A stretch of DNA of 64,000 nucleotides from Brevipalpus yothersi (lineage: Eukaryota; Arthropoda; Arachnida; Trombidiformes; Tenuipalpidae), in assembly GCA_003956705.1 (NCBI GenBank), contig QZCP01000231.1, forward strand, positions 1 through 64,000. Direction: 5' to 3'. Under the pieces are notes generated by a model. It made no database searches. It was given only the letters and a program-made list of their open reading frames with translations, and was not told the origin of the DNA. The translations under genes and the position numbers were made by a program. Every line of letters begins with the position of its first letter. The stretch's first letter is position 1. Below are positions 22,411-35,823 of this stretch, piece by piece.

Positions 22411-24301
22411 TGTAGACTTTTAATTCTATTGAAAGTGAAAAAAGAGATCATTAATTTCATTAGCACAAAAACAATCAGCTACCAACATTTACCTTGTTCA
22501 AAAGTATTCCCAAACTTTGCATGCAATGTGATTGGAACAAATCATGTAGATCGCCTGGATCAAGTTGAAATATGGCAGGAATGTGCTTTATGGCCACAAA
22601 TTGGAAATTAAAATTCATCATCAATTACGCTAATCATGTGGAAAACTTTATGGCCTGTTGAGTTTAGAACGAGATCAAATAATGCAACCATGATGATGAT
22701 GAGGAAGTCAAATTACCGGGCCAGATGTACACAGTGTGACAATTGACAAGAACACACACGACAACCAAGTTAATCAACAAATCATGAAGGAGACACAACA
22801 TCTAATCACCAAATCAATGGCCAATAAAACACTCTCCAATAAAGAGGATTAACAAGACAGATGAAAAGTTTACATACTTGAAACTTCACAGAACAAATCT
22901 GCTAAGACACACTTAAATCTTCATCACGAATACAATTGATTATCAACTTATTGAGATGATGTCAATAAAATGAGAGTAAAGTAATTAATTTGATTAATAA
23001 ATAATGACTTCTGGGCTTTCTCAGCGTAACCACAAACAAAACATCAACAATAACAACAACAGATGCCGGAACATGACAAAAACCCGAAAAAAAAAGTTGT
23101 AAACAAACGTGCGTATTTTGGACTGCATTTAATTTGAAGTTTGGAAAATCTTCTTTTGATGTGATTTATATTTTTTAAGTAATTTTCCATGATTATTGAT
23201 CAATGATTGTTGGAGATGGTAAAATTGAAGGAAATTTTTCCAATAAAATTTGGATATAGAACATAAAATTTCGTGCCCAAACCAATTTCATGTTTATTTA
23301 ATATAACAATAAAATTAACAAATTGTGAATCATTCTCGTGATAATTACGGGATTTAGGTTGAAAATTTGAATGATTCATAGTAGTAATCTTCCATCATGA
23401 AATCCAATTGAGGTGATGAATGTCCGATATGTTTTTGCTCCCTGCTGTTGCTTTGATATTCAAAGTACCATGAAGAGAGTTAATTTAAGTTTAATGGTTT
23501 CAAATTTTCAAATAAAATAAAATAAAATCCAAGAAGGATGAGTATTTGTAGTTGATAATACAGGATGTGGTTTGTATTCTTTCAAGATTCGTTCGCTCAG
23601 CCATGTTGTAACAATTTTGCAATCCTAAATTTTTTTTTCGATGCTTGAAAAGTTCACTCTCCGTTCAGATAATTGAATAATTTTCGAACTCGTGATTTGG
23701 TTTTTCCAATCCTCTATCTGTAGTTCTATTACAACCATCTCTCTATAGTCGAATCTCAATCAGATTTATTGACTGAATCATTGGTTTTATGGAATTTATC
23801 GTATCATACTACAATTTTTCAACTCAGAAATAACCTTTGGAAATCTGATATTTATTAGTAGCGTGTAAATAACTAGATAGAGGCAGCAAATGAGTGATAT
23901 CAGACTTAATAGATAGTTTCGATTTGGAAAATTCCCACCTGAGACCCTATTAATACCAATTTTAATGAAAACTATGGCAAATGGATAGTTTTTCACCTTT
24001 AATTTTGGCTCAACTTCAGTAAGTTATAGCCTGAAAAATTTTTCATCTCTCAAAGAGACAAATTGTTTGTACAAATATCAAATGAAGATCATCTTAGGAA
24101 AAAAAATCAGTTGATTGTTCATGTAAGAACCGGACATCATCATGCATTATCATGGGTGCTTACCTCAACAGATTTATCCACTCAGAATAGTCTCCTCATA
24201 CCAAAGAATCGATAATGAGATGACATGTATATAGAGACACTATATTTTGATGGATTATTTTTGAAAACTAGCTCCTTTAATAAGATTAATACTTTGAAAA
24301 T
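22411..24301. other. Intergenic, PLC-gamma upstream region
   Basis: AT-rich and free of long microsatellites. A minus-strand frame at 23796-23996 and a plus-strand frame at 22429-22611 are short and unlike any family. This region should hold the PLC-gamma promoter and the desaturase 3' UTR, but no specific element can be named. Confidence 0.5.
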
Positions 24302-27300
24302 CTAATGATGATGACATTCTTTGCCCACCGTTTTCTTAAACCTCTCAACCAAATTACGATCTGCCACCTTCAGATCGTATGCAAGTCCAATTTTGGCCAT
24401 CAAATCGATAAAATGTTTGGTCAAATTCAAACTGTAGCCCAGCTCACTGGTTGCATAGTCCCATGGAAATGTATGATGATAATTGTGGTAACCTTCACCC
24501 CAAGCTCCATAGGAAACGAATATATTTTCTCTTGGACTTATTTTCAAATTATATGGCCGATAGCCGAACATGTGTGCGGTACTGTTAACAAACCATGTTG
24601 AATGGAGAGATGTTACCAATCGGCCGATCACTGTGATCATAAATGACATGGCCAAAGTTTCTCCACACACATAAATACCGATTACTGTCGGTAATGCCAT
24701 AGAGAATGTGAATATTAGAGGCCAATAAAATCTGAAGAGAAAAAAATAAATAAATTCTTAATTACTGAGCTCGATTGCAATCTGAATTTCAAGAGTGTGT
24801 ACAATTCTTCCATGTCGATGAAAATGTATATGACTTGTTAAATAAGAATAAGGAATAAGGAAAATTTTTTAGATTATTTTGGTGCGTGGATATGTGTGTG
24901 TATGTGAGTGTTCTCAATTGCTTGATTTGAATTTTTCGAATATTTTTCTTTCTCTCTCTCTTTATACATGCTTCCGAATGGGAACTTTATGTTTCACGAT
25001 CAGATACGAAAATAGTAGGAAACTTCAGACGCTATTTTCATAAGGAAATGGTCTCATAAGAATGATCCGTCCAACTGATATGCTGATATGAAGTTGCTCT
25101 GATTGGGAAAAGAGTGCCTCAAGTTAATCACGCACACACAAAAGTATTTTGAATTTACTCCCCATCAATTGAGTGGTGAGATGAAATATTCTACAGATTA
25201 ACCGTGAAAAAACCCATTCTATTGAATACCTTCAATATTTTATGATCTTTCATTCAAAATTTTGTCCTTATCGATCCTTGGAAGCAGTATAATAAGCAAA
25301 CTTTTACTCACTTCTTCTGGAATCGGACCACAGGATCCTCTAGTAGATCGCTTAAGTCTATGGATTTTCCTTTCTGGAATATTTCCGGATGCTTCTTGAA
25401 CAGCAGCCATCCCATGTGGGCGAAAAAGAATCCTCTCTTTGAATTGTGTGGATCTCCATCAGTTTCAGAGAATTTGTGATGAGATCTGTGATCTCGACAC
25501 CAAACGTACAAGGAATTCTGGTAAGAAAAAAAATGAAGGCAATGAAATTAAATATGTTCCATGAACTGCTATCATCAAGGGACATTTTTCAAATCTCACT
25601 ACTGATATTCATTTCCAACATTTTTTCAAATCAATCAATTGATTCAAATGATGAAGTTTGTCTAGAGAACTTCGTTCATGTTGAAAACCCAATACCAAGC
25701 TGATGGAAGGGAATTTCGGGTGAACTATTATGTCATTGCAATGTATATCCTCATCAATATTCGAGACTCTATCCTCATAAATTTTACGGGTTTGATTAGA
25801 TAGGTGATCAAGAATATTTTTACCTAAACCTAAACAAGTGTACAGCAAGAATATGAGGAAGAAAAGCTTCAATCGAGTGCAAATAAACTTGACATTAAAA
25901 CTTAAACAATCTCACAGTTGAGTGGCTGGAATTCATTTTTGACTTCAAAACCTTCCATACAGATATCATGTATCATTTCAAAAAGGTACAAAAAGAGCTA
26001 TCTGCTATTTGCCTTTCCCTTGTCATTGATAGTTTTTTCTTTCCAATTCATCTTTGGCAAGAAAAATAGCAATTCCAATTCATCATCATCACACTCCTTC
26101 CATCTCCACCATGAACTTGAATCTCTATCTCTCTATTTTTCTCTTTAATATACTCATCAACAATTCATCTGACCTAACATGCTTGCGTGTGTTCTGATTG
26201 AATGAGTGTGTGTTGTGTAGCATTTGTAGTTGAAATAGTTGCTTGCAAACACCAATCTGATGACAGTTGTGTGTGTGATCATGATGAGTTAGGGCATGAA
26301 TTAAATTAGTGTGCTAACTTAAATTGAGTGGTGGAAGTGACTTAGTCAGTGAGTGAAAGTGATTCCCAGGATGAAGGAAAGTTGGAATGGAAAAAAGGAA
26401 AATTATTGGTCCATCTTTTTGTTTTCTACAATACAATACTTACCTGTGAAGAGATTGTGTGTCCAAGCATAAGAAATATGCGTAACGGTAATTTTGCCTT
26501 GTAAGAACGATGTGACCATAATCGATGTGCTCCAGCCGTCACTCCGAGGGCTCCCCACGAACCGTAAACATAACCTGTATCATGTGGATAACAAAAGTGT
26601 CAAGAATTTTTTGAGAAATAAAAATGATAATAGAAGGAAATGATTCAAATTGTTTGTGTGTGTGTGCTCGGATTACTTGCTGGAAGAGCAAATTAAATTG
26701 GAGCAAAATTGACACCTCTTGGTCTACACTGTACTTGAATTTTATCCTCGTTTCAATGTGATAGCTACCTGTTGTATTGATTTGAAATTGACAATACAAC
26801 TATTTGCATCAACCTCCAAAAAGTTATGATTAGCAATCTCAGTAGGAACATGGAACTTTATCAGTACTCATGTTTTTCCAATGTAGGTGCCAAGGGATGT
26901 GCTATATATAACTGTACCGGCATTGTTTTGGGTGAATATTTTTATGACCCAACAAACAATTGATGATATTTTTCATGGAGGTGTTTATCTGAGCATTTTA
27001 TGGCTCCACTATTCTGCACTCATAACATTGAATTTTTTTTGAAAATTTTCGATAAAAACATAGTTTTTGACACAAAAACTCATGTTAAATTAGCGATATA
27101 AAATCGTTCCAAGTTCGCTACACTGTCTGCGAAAGCTATATAAAAATATATATTCTCTACAATAATGAGATACACATCAAACGCTGGTTCAGGTCAAGAT
27201 CAGGCCTGGGAAAATTGATCACGTATCATCGATAGAAAGTCAGCATGATACCACATATATAAGAACGCGGAATGTCCAGTCGTTCGGAAGCTGACCTGAT

Positions 27301-27338
<38 letters not shown>

Positions 27339-27473
27339 CTGGCATTTCGTTTTGATGAGTGACCATTCGAAAGTGAAATCGCGGTCGCTAGAACCAGTCC
27401 CATTTAGAGTCGAAGTGATTCTTAACTCACGTAAGCGAAACAAAATACTATACAAAGAAAGAAAGAAAGAAAG

Positions 27474-27508
<35 letters not shown>

Positions 27509-30500
27509 AAGAAAGAAAGAGAGAAGCAAGAATACTCTCTTCGGGAGAGGTTCTTCGAGTTTACTTTGGCCTCAGGTCATTTCTTATCAATTTCTTAACG
27601 GGATTCCCTTGTGTGTGTGTGTGTGTGTGTGTGTATGTATGCTTTTCGAAGGTTGATTTGTGAGTTTTTCCGTTGAATTTGATCAGTATCAAATAAATAT
27701 CCACTTCACTTGAGAGAATGATCAACAAGTGGCCTATCGGTAAAAATTTTTCAACTAGCACTTGACAGTGGGTGGTAAATTAAAAATTCAAGCAAAATTG
27801 ATCCATTCTAGAAGATATGGAGAGAAAAAGAGAGAGAGAAAAGGAAAAGTGGGGAAAAACATTTGGCCAACCAAGAATGTGAATAAGTACTTGTGTGTAT
27901 ATGTCTGTTGTGGTGAATGATTTTATTTTAACGAAATCACTACTTATATTCAATGATACGAGGCGAGAGAAAAGTAATTAGATGATAATGTAAGTAGGAT
28001 GAAACTGGAAGAGAGAGAGAGAGAGAGAGAAGGAAGAAGACTATCTAAATCGCATTTGAAGTTCAAGTTTGAGGAGATTCACCATCAGGACATGAATATA
28101 CATGTATATTCTCATTATACATGTATACTTGATAATTTCTTTGTTTTGTTCTTTTGTGTATAACATTTTGAACACGAAAATTGAAGAAATGAAATTGAAT
28201 AAAACATGCAAAACTCGACTGTTAAATTCTCAATAGTACCAGAATAACGGTATTCCTTTTTATTTTCCCATTCTACTTACTAAAGTGCGATAGATAGAAA
28301 GAGAGAGACAGAAAAAGATGAACGAAAAACTTTATCATCACGTAAATGTAAACATTTAATGATGTTAAATTGCGAAATAATAGTGAGTATGTAAAGAATA
28401 GCCGAAATAGAGGCTAAGATGCAAGCAAATAAGAAAAAAATTGAATCAATTTGATATCCCATACTTAAGTAGGAGCATTTGTAAAAAGTTCCATCAAACA
28501 ACATCTCTCTTACTTGACCATAAAGAAATACTGATGGACATCAATTTGAAAGCCTTAAAGTCCATATTATATTAATACAATCGTTAATCTTCTTGTCTTT
28601 ATTCATGATCCGACAAGCATCATTCATTTATATTGACATTGATCAGGTTACTGTAAGAATTGGCATCGATCACGCATTTCCGCTCTTTATTTTTAATTCA
28701 CTTGATCAATCATACAAACACACACACACAATGCATACACACACAATTGTTCAACAAATATTATTATTTCAACTTATTTTTCTTCTCCTCCTTCTTTTTC
28801 TATTGAAAGAACTTCTGTTTTGACGACAGTTTGGGTGGCTGTGTAAAGATACTGATTTTTGATAACATTATTTTAGATTTCTTACACAATAAGATGCCAT
28901 TGTTCCTGAATATTGAATATTGAATATGTTCAACGATAAATACATAAATGTATATATGTATTGTTCATGAGACTTCCATAAGATAAGGATGGCTGGATAG
29001 ATGATTTTCGGAAAACTATTTTGGCTTGGAATCTGAATAGCCTGAATTAGAGTTCATAGATTTGGGAGAATCATGCAAAATTGTGATTAGAGGCTTTAAT
29101 TTGCGTATAGTTGATGAGGTGATTGCAGAATTTTTTCTCCCAAAATTGTCGAATTTAAGAGGCTTCACTGATTAATTTAGACTTGGTTTAAGATGAATTA
29201 CACACACGTTGTATGTGTGTGTAAGAATACGCCTGAAAAACCTTGAAAAAGAGTTACTTTCGCACAGAAAAAATCAATCACTCAGATAGATTTTCTATTC
29301 TATTCATTCGATGCTGATTAAGAAATTTTTCTTCGAAAATCTGAGTGAAAATTTCGAATTATCTTCTCTCTCAGATAAACTTCCATCAGCCATCGAAACT
29401 AGAGGAAAAGGATTATTCACCATCGTATTTTGAAGATTTGCATAAATTTTTTGGTCACTAGAAGATGGACAAGTATACCATGTATTTCAGTTCATTTGAA
29501 GAACGAAGAGAAATCAATTTCGATTTTTGAGTCAGGTTCTGGATACAAGGTTCTAGCCTCTAGCAATCTACATCATCAAGTGTATTTTGTTCTGAAAAAT
29601 TATCAAGCATGCATCCACACATCATTTTCTCGAAAGCTCATAACTATTTTTCACTTTTACTCATTTATTGGTCAAGAAGGATGAAATTCGTTTGAATATT
29701 TTAATCGAAATAACATGCATTTCGGTGTGTACTGAGAGGAGCTAAAAGAATGTTGAAAATGTGAAGAGAGATCATGAATCACTCAAATGTGTACAGCATC
29801 ATTTTGGGTATGCGTGTGTATGTAAGTGAACTGATTAGCATGTTATCCCAATCATCAGCCTTATTTTATGTGATCAAAACATTTGATATCACTAAGTTCA
29901 AGGTGAAAGTGGTTAGAAAAGAGAAAAATTTGAAAATAGTATTAAACATTAATCTTGGCTCCTCAAATAATGCTTCCAGATATGTGAAGGAGGATTGGAT
30001 TCCTTAAATGACACCAAAATTGAATGATTGCTTGGAAGGAGTGAACAGCTAATGAAAGGCATAATTTTTCCACAAAATTCAATGTTCATACAATATGATA
30101 GTTGAAGATCAGTATAAATCAGCTCATTTCTATGTCTTGATTATCGTTTGACGTCCTTAAAAGAAGAATCTGAGAAGAACCTAGACATAGAATGATGAAT
30201 TTATAGAATGGAACTCATCATGAATTTCTCGATTTTGGAAACAAATTTGATTGAATGAATCGAAATCATTCCTCGTTCTCAATATTTTGCCAATAGAATA
30301 AAGTTCTGAAGGTTTACACGCAAGAAAAATCGTGGTTTCTCTCTCAAGAAAGAACAGTAAATCTTTTTATTACATCTCTCTCTCTAAGACTAAAATTGGG
30401 GATAATCCCAAACCCATTATAATAGGATTATTCGATTGTTCTTATGAACCATTTTTTCAATGTCTAGACTTTCAATCAGATTGCTCATTTGGATTAGAAG

Positions 30501-30972
30501 AGCACCGTTATACTTAGAGCATCCAGGCATGTATATCAAACACTTGTGGGCGACACAGAGCATAATGTTGTAGCACTCAAGAGGATTGGCGGGAAAAATC
30601 TGTGCATCGTGTATATACACGATGCCAAGGGCTGGGAAAAACTTTTCACAAGTGATAAAAAGTGTACTTACATAAAACCCAGGCCTTATTATGGTCTCGG
30701 ATGAACATCAGATACAATCCGTAGAAGTGAACAATATGAAGAAGTGTGAAAAAAATTACATTGGTCCACATAATTTTCCAATTTGAATGATCCAAATAGT
30801 GATACACAACATTGGGCTTGCTTTTGGTTGACTTTATGGAGCTAGTTCGTTCGGTGATCGGTGAGAGATGATTATTGATTGGTTCTACTATACGAGATTC
30901 AATTCCATCAATTTTACTCTCCGAATTGTGACCATTGGTGAGAGGCATTTCGACATTACTCAAAGGAGGCAT
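24302..30972 (-). CDS. SCD: Acyl-CoA delta-9 (stearoyl-CoA) desaturase
   Basis: Four coding exons on the minus strand (30972-30672, 26574-26444, 25517-25312, 24731-24302) join to 355 residues. The three histidine boxes that bind the di-iron centre are intact: HRLWSH at 116-121, HRSHH at 154-158 and HNYHH at 295-299 (within GEGYHNYHHTFPWDY). Hydrophobic pairs flank them (TNVIFFTLLHIVHFYGLYLM; the segment after MALPTVIG). The conserved SETDGDPHNSKRGFFFAHMG and VRFQKKFYWPL blocks confirm a microsomal desaturase. It introduces the delta-9 double bond into palmitoyl- or stearoyl-CoA at the ER membrane using cytochrome b5 electrons. A splice acceptor (TTCTTCATAG) 13 bases before the ATG indicates a 5' UTR intron. 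The first coding intron (26575-30671) is 4.1 kb; the others are 926 and 580 bases. Substrate preference cannot be read from the sequence. Confidence 0.96.
27304..27335. repeat. (TC)n microsatellite in desaturase intron 1
   Basis: A 32-base TC array, followed at 27480-27504 by an AG array flanked by GAAA repeats. Confidence 0.95.
27610..27634. repeat. (TG)n microsatellite
   Basis: A 25-base TG array in the large first intron of the desaturase gene. Confidence 0.95.
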
Positions 30973-31750
30973 TTTGAATAATTGTCTATGAAGAAAAAAA
31001 ACTTCACAAAAAGAAAGCAAAAAGTCTACAAAAATCTTTAGTTGATTATTATAAAACAATAAAACTTGACAGTAGCAATATCAATTAAGATCAATAAATA
31101 GTTGTCTTGATTGGCGATATGTGTTCATTACGTTCACAGTCTCAGAATCAAACTTCTTTTCGCGTAAGTATATATTAGCACAGATAATAACCGAAGAAGA
31201 TGTGGAGTCAAACGGAACTCTTTGCGAACTGAGAAAAATTTTTCATGTCCATCAGGTCATATTGACATTGCATCAAGATGGAAGAGAGAGAAAAAATTAG
31301 TGAACAGGAAACAATCGACGATCATTCACAGTGATCACTTATCTAACATGTGATCTATCAATAAATTCATAAGATTCCTGCAAAGATGCTGACGGAATTA
31401 TATTCACTTGTGTACGAGTATACTTTGCATATCATATCTTTCTCTCTCTTGCTTTTGCTCTCTCTCCCCTACATAACGGTATCAAGGGTCTATTCGAAGT
31501 AGACTCTCACAAAAGTTTGAGGCATAAGATTGCTGTACATGCGGCGTGAGAAAAAACTGATTCTACATGATTCTCTTATTTGCTTACCGAATCAGCATTT
31601 TCTTGGAAAACCTCCTTTTTTGGGGGAGGGAAACAGTAACCGAAATCATAGGAAAAATTTTCGTTAAAAAATTTTTCATAAGATTATCGCTAAGAGAAAT
31701 ACTTTCACTTTTCTCGTTTACGTTGAATTACATTACCAAGGGGGTGGCTT

Positions 31751-31753
<3 letters not shown>

Positions 31754-31807
<54 letters not shown>
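31754..31807. repeat. (AG)n microsatellite
   Basis: A 54-base AG array. A short CT run (31860-31874) lies about 50 bases downstream in the complementary orientation. Confidence 0.98.
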
Positions 31808-31810
<3 letters not shown>

Positions 31811-32279
31811 TTCTGATACACTCTACACACATTTAGGTCAGCTCTCTTACTTCTTTCCCGCTCTCTCTCTCTTTCCAATATAACTTTTCCTCGTACTATA
31901 TCATCCTCCCACAATAAGTGAGTGGACAAATGAATTCTGATTTGCTCCTTCATTTATCTCACTCATCTACACCTGAAAAATTTTCTTAATTTTCTTAATT
32001 CTGATTTTCTCATCCTCCTTCTTCCCCCCCTCACGTGGTCTTTCCTCTCTCTCTCCCTCGCTTGGTTATTCATATTTACAAGCCTTTCAGTATGCATAGA
32101 ATATTTGTGAATTCAATTTTTTTATTTATGATGCAATTCTGATTTCAAGCCATCTTCCTTTCCAATCGTTCCTTGATCATAATCGATTCGGTATATTTGA
32201 TACCGAAAATCTTATTTATTTATCCGGCAAATTATCTGGCCTCCATCATTCTGATGCTCAAGATCTCCTGATAGCTTTT

Positions 32280-32282
<3 letters not shown>

Positions 32283-32327
<45 letters not shown>
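32283..32327. repeat. (TC)n microsatellite
   Basis: A 45-base TC array, complementary to the AG array 167 bases downstream. Confidence 0.98.
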
Positions 32328-32332
<5 letters not shown>

Positions 32333-32489
32333 TCTCTCTTTGAACGGCCATTGCCATTGAGGATAGCCCGCGATGATGAAATTTATCCTTATTTGATTGT
32401 GAAAATTAATCCGACATGGAGACTGATCAAATCGCTCCTCCACCCACGAAAAATTTTAACGGTCTCCTCCTTTCCTTTTCCTCTCAAGA

Positions 32490-32494
<5 letters not shown>

Positions 32495-32548
<54 letters not shown>
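32495..32548. repeat. (AG)n microsatellite
   Basis: A 54-base AG array that pairs in principle with the TC array at 32283-32327. Confidence 0.98.
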
Positions 32549-32550
<2 letters not shown>

Positions 32551-33008
32551 CTGTTATACGTTTGAATGTTTCCAGAAAAGAATCAGAATTCTGGTAAAGT
32601 TTGCCAAAACTCAAATGAATCCACTGTTCCCAATAAGTCTCGAAACTCGAAACAGTCACAATAATTAGACAAAAAGTGGTTCGAAAAGAAGTGCCAAGTT
32701 GAGAGGAACCGGGATGACTTGCAGCCTGGATGTCCTCTTGTTCGGAAGAATAATAAAAATAATAAAAAAATCAACAAAATCTGTCTAAAAATATGCAATA
32801 AAAACGGTAAACTTGAAAACACTATTTTGCAGTAGCAGAATTTGAATGCAATTTTCAATGGCACAGCCATGATGAAACTGAACTATTTGTTGAAGCATTC
32901 TGATTGACATTGAGATGAGAAGTTTCCAAAGATTACTTTCATTCTCACTTGACCTGACATCTTTGCTTGAGTGGTCATCTTTCTGGTTGTTACTGTTTTG
33001 TCTTTCAT

Positions 33009-33010
<2 letters not shown>

Positions 33011-33039
<29 letters not shown>
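33011..33039. repeat. (AG)n microsatellite
   Basis: A 29-base AG array in intergenic DNA. Confidence 0.95.
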
Positions 33040-33042
<3 letters not shown>

Positions 33043-34391
33043 TATGTTTACGTGTAGACAAATGAATGGAAGGAAATGAATGCTTCCAAGCGATTATGAC
33101 GGTGACTCTAACAACATACAGGCACAACGGAAAAGATTGAAGATATACATCAACTTGATTCACAGTGTCACACTAAATGGCTTGAATGACGAACCAAGTG
33201 ATTCATCTATGCTTTCCTGTCTCTTTCGCTTTTTAGAGGTATTCAGATGATTGTAGAGGTTGAGATTTCCTTGAAAATGGAAGAAAAAATGAATGTCTGT
33301 CTCAAGTGCAATGCGATCTTGGAGGAATTGGTTGATTGTTTCAAACATGTATCAAAAATTTTCGACTTGACGACAGTCGGATGTTGATATTGAGAAAAAT
33401 TTTGGAGAGAAACAAAAGAGGTACCAGTAATCAGTTTTCCCAAAATATGATACCAAAATTTTTCAGAGAGGATATCCTCAATTTTCGATTAGAGAAAAAA
33501 AGAGCAGCGAGCGATCACTGAGCATCATATCATTAACAGGAAGTTCATGAGCGGCTCTCACAATGTCAACCGAAAATCTAAATTATTGAGCAAACAATAG
33601 GTTGAAAATTATTTTTTTTGATCACTATTCAACTTGTCCTCAGATGGTCAATTGTGCCACTCCAATTAGATCAGTAAAATAAGTTGATTGACAATTTTTT
33701 GGAACCAAACTAGCTCTTGAATTAGGCGTGAGACCACGAGTCTTGCCAATCAGCAGTATGTCCAGTCTTGAAAGTAAAGTTGCCAGACAGTAGTTTAATT
33801 GACAAATTTCAGGGTCCATCGTTGATTTGGAGTCGTAACGTTAACTTTTGCTTGACTTCATGAGGTTGTGAGTGTATAGTATTGTCTGAGAAAACTTAGA
33901 ATGGAAAAATGAGAAATCCTGAGGAACTACTAAAAAATGAACGAAACAGTTGAGAATATTGGCAAGAGATATTAATAGTAAGAAGGAATGTATTTCTTTC
34001 AACGGTCCATTCTGGTGAAATAATGGTCCAATAACAAAATGGGTTTTTTAAATGAAGCTAGAACGCCAATTCTTTATCATAGTTCGATTTTTATGGGCAA
34101 ATTACATGATATATCGTGCTGTTGACCCCTATTTTTCGAGTTGAGCTGGTGGTCTTTAGTGAAAATATTGCATAGCTTTATGAAAATGCAAAGGATATGA
34201 GAAAGGAAAATCGACCATGATGAAGATGCCTTTTTAACGCTTTCTATTATAGTCTAATAATTCATGGAAGCTAATAGTGATATTTTTTCCAGAATTATTA
34301 TGAAACAATTTTTTAGGCAATGGATAAATGAATAAATAATTGTAGAGATTGCACCCGAATGTCATATATCGATCATTTGAGATGATCTGAG

Positions 34392-35688
34392 TTAGGAGAA
34401 ACTGAAATCTTTGTCGAAAGAATCTTCTTGCATTGATGACTCTGGAGTAGGGAGTCGACGATTCTACGAAATAAAGAAAATTATATAATTAGTTTTCTCT
34501 GAAGTCAATGCAAAGCATCTTACTTTGAGAACTTCTTTAAGTTGCTCTTCAAAAATTGTGGAAACTCGATTTTTGGCATGACTCTGAAGATCCTTAGTGG
34601 TTTCTTGAAGGCGTTGATGCAGTGGCGTTCCTCCGGGACTTCTATCAATCGAAAAACAGAGCAGACAGTTAGAATCAATGAGCATAATTATTTTGATATC
34701 ATTCAAGTATTCTTCATGTTGAATATCTTACCGGGCGGTTCGTAGCTGCTCGCGTTTCTTCTTCAACTCGCCGCTTGAAGGCCTAAAATCAGAGGAAATT
34801 TGATAAAAAGTTAATAAAAATTTGAACATGCAAATTTATACCTCTGGTTTGAGAACAATATTTTCTCTCAATCCTGTTCTCTCCAATTCTCGCAAAATAG
34901 TCCCAGTAAATCTAGAGCTGAGAAGGAGGATATCACGAATATTTGGGGAAAAGGTTGCAGAGAAAAGGACAAGAAAACGGCCCTGATTACTTATTTTGAA
35001 ATGAAATCTAAAAAGCTATTCATTGAATTGAATATAGGAATTCGAATTATTGACAATTCTCTCTTATCAAAGGCCCAGGTGAAAACTTGTTCCCAGGTTA
35101 AAAATCTGATTCTAACGGACAATGATAACTGAGGCTTGAAGAGGTTTCCCAGATCTTTAATCGAACTCACTTTTGTCGATCAAGTGTTTTGATACCTCTT
35201 CTTGAATCTAAGAGAGAAAAATCTGGTTCCGGTGTAATACTTGGCGTGTGTTGTTGCTGTGCATGTGTACCAGAAGTGGAAGAGTGTCCATGAAATGAAG
35301 CAAGATCAGACAAACTGGGAAGTGGAGGTGGAGGTGGTATCGTGAAATTTTTTGAGCTCTTGTCACCATAATCCATCAGACTGATTCTTGGTTTAGGAAC
35401 AGGAAATGATACACTACTGAGATCGGAAATTCGACTTGCCCGATCGTATTCATCGCCAGACTCATCACTCTTACTATGGTGAAGATGATGATGACGGTTG
35501 TTGAGATCATCGGCACTAATGGTGGCATCAGCAGTATCTTCATTGAGATAATCTTCATTTGAACTTCTTAGCTTTGCTTCCAGATAATTAACAGTTTTTC
35601 TCAATTGATCAATTGCATTCTCTGCATTGGCTAATCGTGTGATGGCATCATTCAATTTGAGCTCTAATTCGTTCGGTGACCAGAGTAA
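34392..35688 (-). CDS. 3' part of an unrecognised coiled-coil, proline-rich protein
   Basis: Minus-strand exons with good GT-AG ends: 35688-35171, 34782-34732, 34641-34524 and terminal 34463-34392 with stop TAA. Joined, these keep one frame and end in DKDFSFS. The first exon begins at an acceptor (CCTCTTAG), so the N-terminus lies further upstream and was not found. It encodes a heptad-like helix (LNDAITRLANAENAIDQLRK), then an acidic His/Ser-rich stretch, a polyproline run (IPPPPPLPSLSDL), and Ser/Thr-Pro sites (HTPSITPEPDFSLL). Later exons encode a charged helix (ELKKKREQLRTARSPGGTPL) and RVSTIFEEQLKEVLK. A fifth segment, 34911-34842, also has perfect splice sites and an open frame (FTGTILRELERTGLREN), but including it shifts the downstream frame unless a later acceptor is used. 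The family was not recognised; a cytoskeletal adaptor would fit the composition, but this is a guess. Confidence 0.65.
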
Positions 35689-35788
35689 CTAAGAGGTATA
35701 AAGAGAAAGCAAAAAACCATGAGAGAGGATAAGAACGAGAAAAGAAAATGTTGCAAAAAAAAATAAAAACAAAGTAGATGGGGATGAA

Positions 35789-35823
<35 letters not shown>

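Larger units (their letters stand above)
30986..34391. other. Microsatellite-rich intergenic region
   Basis: Upstream of the desaturase start, and downstream of the coiled-coil gene that is also on the minus strand. Contains four long GA/CT arrays (listed separately). Open frames here are either Arg-Glu or Ser-Leu repeats or short AT-rich frames without family resemblance. The desaturase promoter and 5' exon should lie in the part near 31 kb. Confidence 0.5.
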
